From JAVDCA01 sp963819385 (lineage in GTDB: Bacteria > Pseudomonadota > Alphaproteobacteria > Rhizobiales > Xanthobacteraceae), in the NCBI GenBank assembly GCA_963819385.1, contig CAWFVV010000003.1, positions 992,001 to 1,056,000 on the forward strand: a stretch of DNA of 64,000 nt, given 5' to 3'. Under the pieces are notes generated by a model. The model did no database searches, was not told the origin of the DNA, and worked only from the letters and a program-made list of their open reading frames with translations. Within the stretch, counting starts at the first letter, position 1, and the number at the start of each line of letters is the position of its first letter. The position numbers and the translations under genes are program-made. Positions 63,026 through 64,000 of the stretch are shown in pieces.

Positions 63026-63620
63026 GCGCCGCGCGGCCGCGGAGCGACTTCCTCGAATTCGCCCTCCGCGATCATCGCGGCTCGGTCGGATTGCTCGCGC
63101 AGCCGCGCCGCCAGCGAGGCGCGGTAGAGCTCGATCTCGCGCAGGGTGGCGGCGCGGCGCGCCTCGGCGGCGGCGATCAGTTTCTCGATGCGCTCGAACT
63201 CGTCGAGGCTCGCCGCGAACGTGCTCGCCGCGACCGCATCGGGGCCGAGGCCAGCGGCGTCGAGCTGCGCGTTAACGTCGCCGATCGCGGTCGGCTTGCG
63301 CGCCGCCACTCCCGCGCCTTGTCGCAGCGAAGGTCTCGCGGAGCCCCCTGAGCAGCGCCTCCATGCCGAGATACGCGCGGGACGCGAGCAGGCTCGCCTT
63401 GTAGCGGCGCAGCGCACGACCTCCCATACGAGGTCGACGACGTCGCGCACCCAAAGCTGCTCGATGATGCCAGGCCGGCGCCACCGCGCCGGCGATGCGC
63501 GCCGCGAGATCGTCATAGGCCGCAGGTCATCGCCGGCGGCGACCGCGGCCGAGGTGGCGAGAATCAAGGCGGTGGAATTTGCGGGGCCGCGGCCTCCGCA
63601 GGTTGGAGAGATGCCGTCAT
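63022..63620 (-). pseudogene. Conserved Rhizobiales hypothetical protein (frame broken several times)
   Basis: Segments in different frames join as ILATSAAVAAGDDL, GIIEQLWVRDVVDLVWEVV, RRYKASLLASRAYLGMEALL and finally KPTAIGDVNAQLDAAGLGPD, ASLDEFERIEKLIAAAEARR, with a coiled-coil C-terminus ending EVAPRPRGA. This is one protein of about 190-200 residues seen in many Hyphomicrobiales beside the 62503-type gene. At least three indels break it. The stop TGA overlaps the next gene's ATG, so the two form a coupled pair. Function unknown. Confidence 0.6.
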
Positions 63621-63872
63621 GTGTGCCTGCAAGGCTGTGCCTTCTTCGGGGTTCACACGGCGGTGCTAACAGGCGTAGGGAGACGCCCCAAGAACATAAA
63701 GAGGCGCAAGACGTTATTTGCGCGGGCGGGGTTTTGCACGGTTTCCAATGGCGCAAACCTTCAAGGAGCGATGCAGCAGCTTGGCATCACTGGTTTTGAA
63801 CCGCCGGCGGTGCGAGAAGGCGATTGGAAGAGGAAGCCGTCGAGGCGGCTCCCTTTGCTTGTTGGGCACGGC

Positions 63873-64000
63873 TTATGCTGCGGCACTATTGTGTCCGCTC
63901 CAGTCGGCTACCCGCGTTGCAATCCAGGCGTAAGTCTTCTGCATTCCGCCCCGCAAAGGCTGCGATGGCTGCCAGCCGAGCGATTGCCGGATCAGCTCGT
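63873..64000 (-). CDS. NAD-dependent epimerase/dehydratase, C-terminal end (partial)
   Basis: The last 42 residues read ELIRQSLGWQPSQPLRGGMQ then KTYAWIATRV, ending at TAA (63873-63875). The pattern 'NT-I---LGW-P--PLR-GL-KTY-WI' is characteristic of the C-terminus of GDP-mannose 3,5-epimerase-like short-chain sugar epimerases. The rest lies beyond the window. It probably belongs to a polysaccharide gene set. Confidence 0.75.
   Translation of the reverse strand, partial: ELIRQSLGWQPSQPLRGGMQKTYAWIATRVADWSGHNSAAA

Noticed and set aside
63718..63933. 71-codon plus-strand frame near the window end
   Set aside because: No motif, Arg/Ser-rich, and it overlaps the 3' end of the epimerase gene read on the minus strand.

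Overview
The window is high-GC DNA from an alphaproteobacterium, most likely of the order Hyphomicrobiales (Xanthobacteraceae/Bradyrhizobiaceae type). The signs are dnaG followed by rpoD, orphan Bug/TctC solute-binding proteins, DUF3604, DUF952, SapC and CYTH-CHAD genes, and short intergenic palindromes of the kind common in that group. No gene in the window gives a species name.

Layout. 1-4.4 kb: 3' part of dnaG, then rpoD and a DUF4160/DUF2442 pair. 4.4-9.4 kb: small conserved genes, a DUF4112 remnant, a CYTH-CHAD protein and a membrane-anchored cytochrome c. 9.4-17.8 kb: metabolic genes (DUF3604 protein, two Bug-type receptors, lytic transglycosylase, RidA, SnoaL-like, MmgE/PrpD) separated by at least three palindromic repeats. 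17.9-24.2 kb: RecD-like helicase, B12-binding radical SAM protein, DUF952, PilZ, cupin, amidohydrolase and a Pro/Ala-rich membrane-anchored protein. 24.4 kb: a tRNA with anticodon CAU. 24.6-62.3 kb: a probable island containing a truncated copy of an AraC-type regulator, the intact regulator, one giant gene of about 27 kb, and five genes that look like its export and assembly set. 62.3-62.4 kb: a degenerate 3' half of a tRNA of the same family, a possible far end of the island. 62.5-64 kb: two overlapping, heavily frameshifted conserved genes and the 3' end of a sugar epimerase gene.

The main feature is the giant gene (26893-53869). Read through four single-base frame breaks it encodes about 8,990 residues. 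It has an N-terminal LEPR-XLL motif (IEPRLLMS), thousands of residues of beta-rich repeats including an array with an exact 1,110-bp (370-aa) period, RTX-type calcium-binding nonapeptides, two beta-sandwich-like domains, and a metallopeptidase-like end whose zinc motif has decayed (HEMGN instead of HExxH). Downstream, apparently as an operon, lie SapC, a GAF-HlyD fusion, a PqqD-like/M50 site-2-protease/HlyD fusion, a short SecA-like ATPase that overlaps the M50 gene by 8 bp, and a HlyD/RND-type adaptor. There is no ABC exporter, TolC-like channel or two-partner-secretion transporter. My inference is a dedicated SecA-like plus adaptor route for a giant surface protein.

Data quality. rpoD (four), CYTH-CHAD (one), the giant gene (four), the secA-like gene (one) and the last two hypothetical genes (several) carry single-base frame breaks. 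Most are +1 insertions, and the corrected lengths of the first four are exact multiples of three. rpoD is essential, so residual sequencing or assembly errors are more likely than true pseudogenes. I treat these as single genes spanning the breaks.
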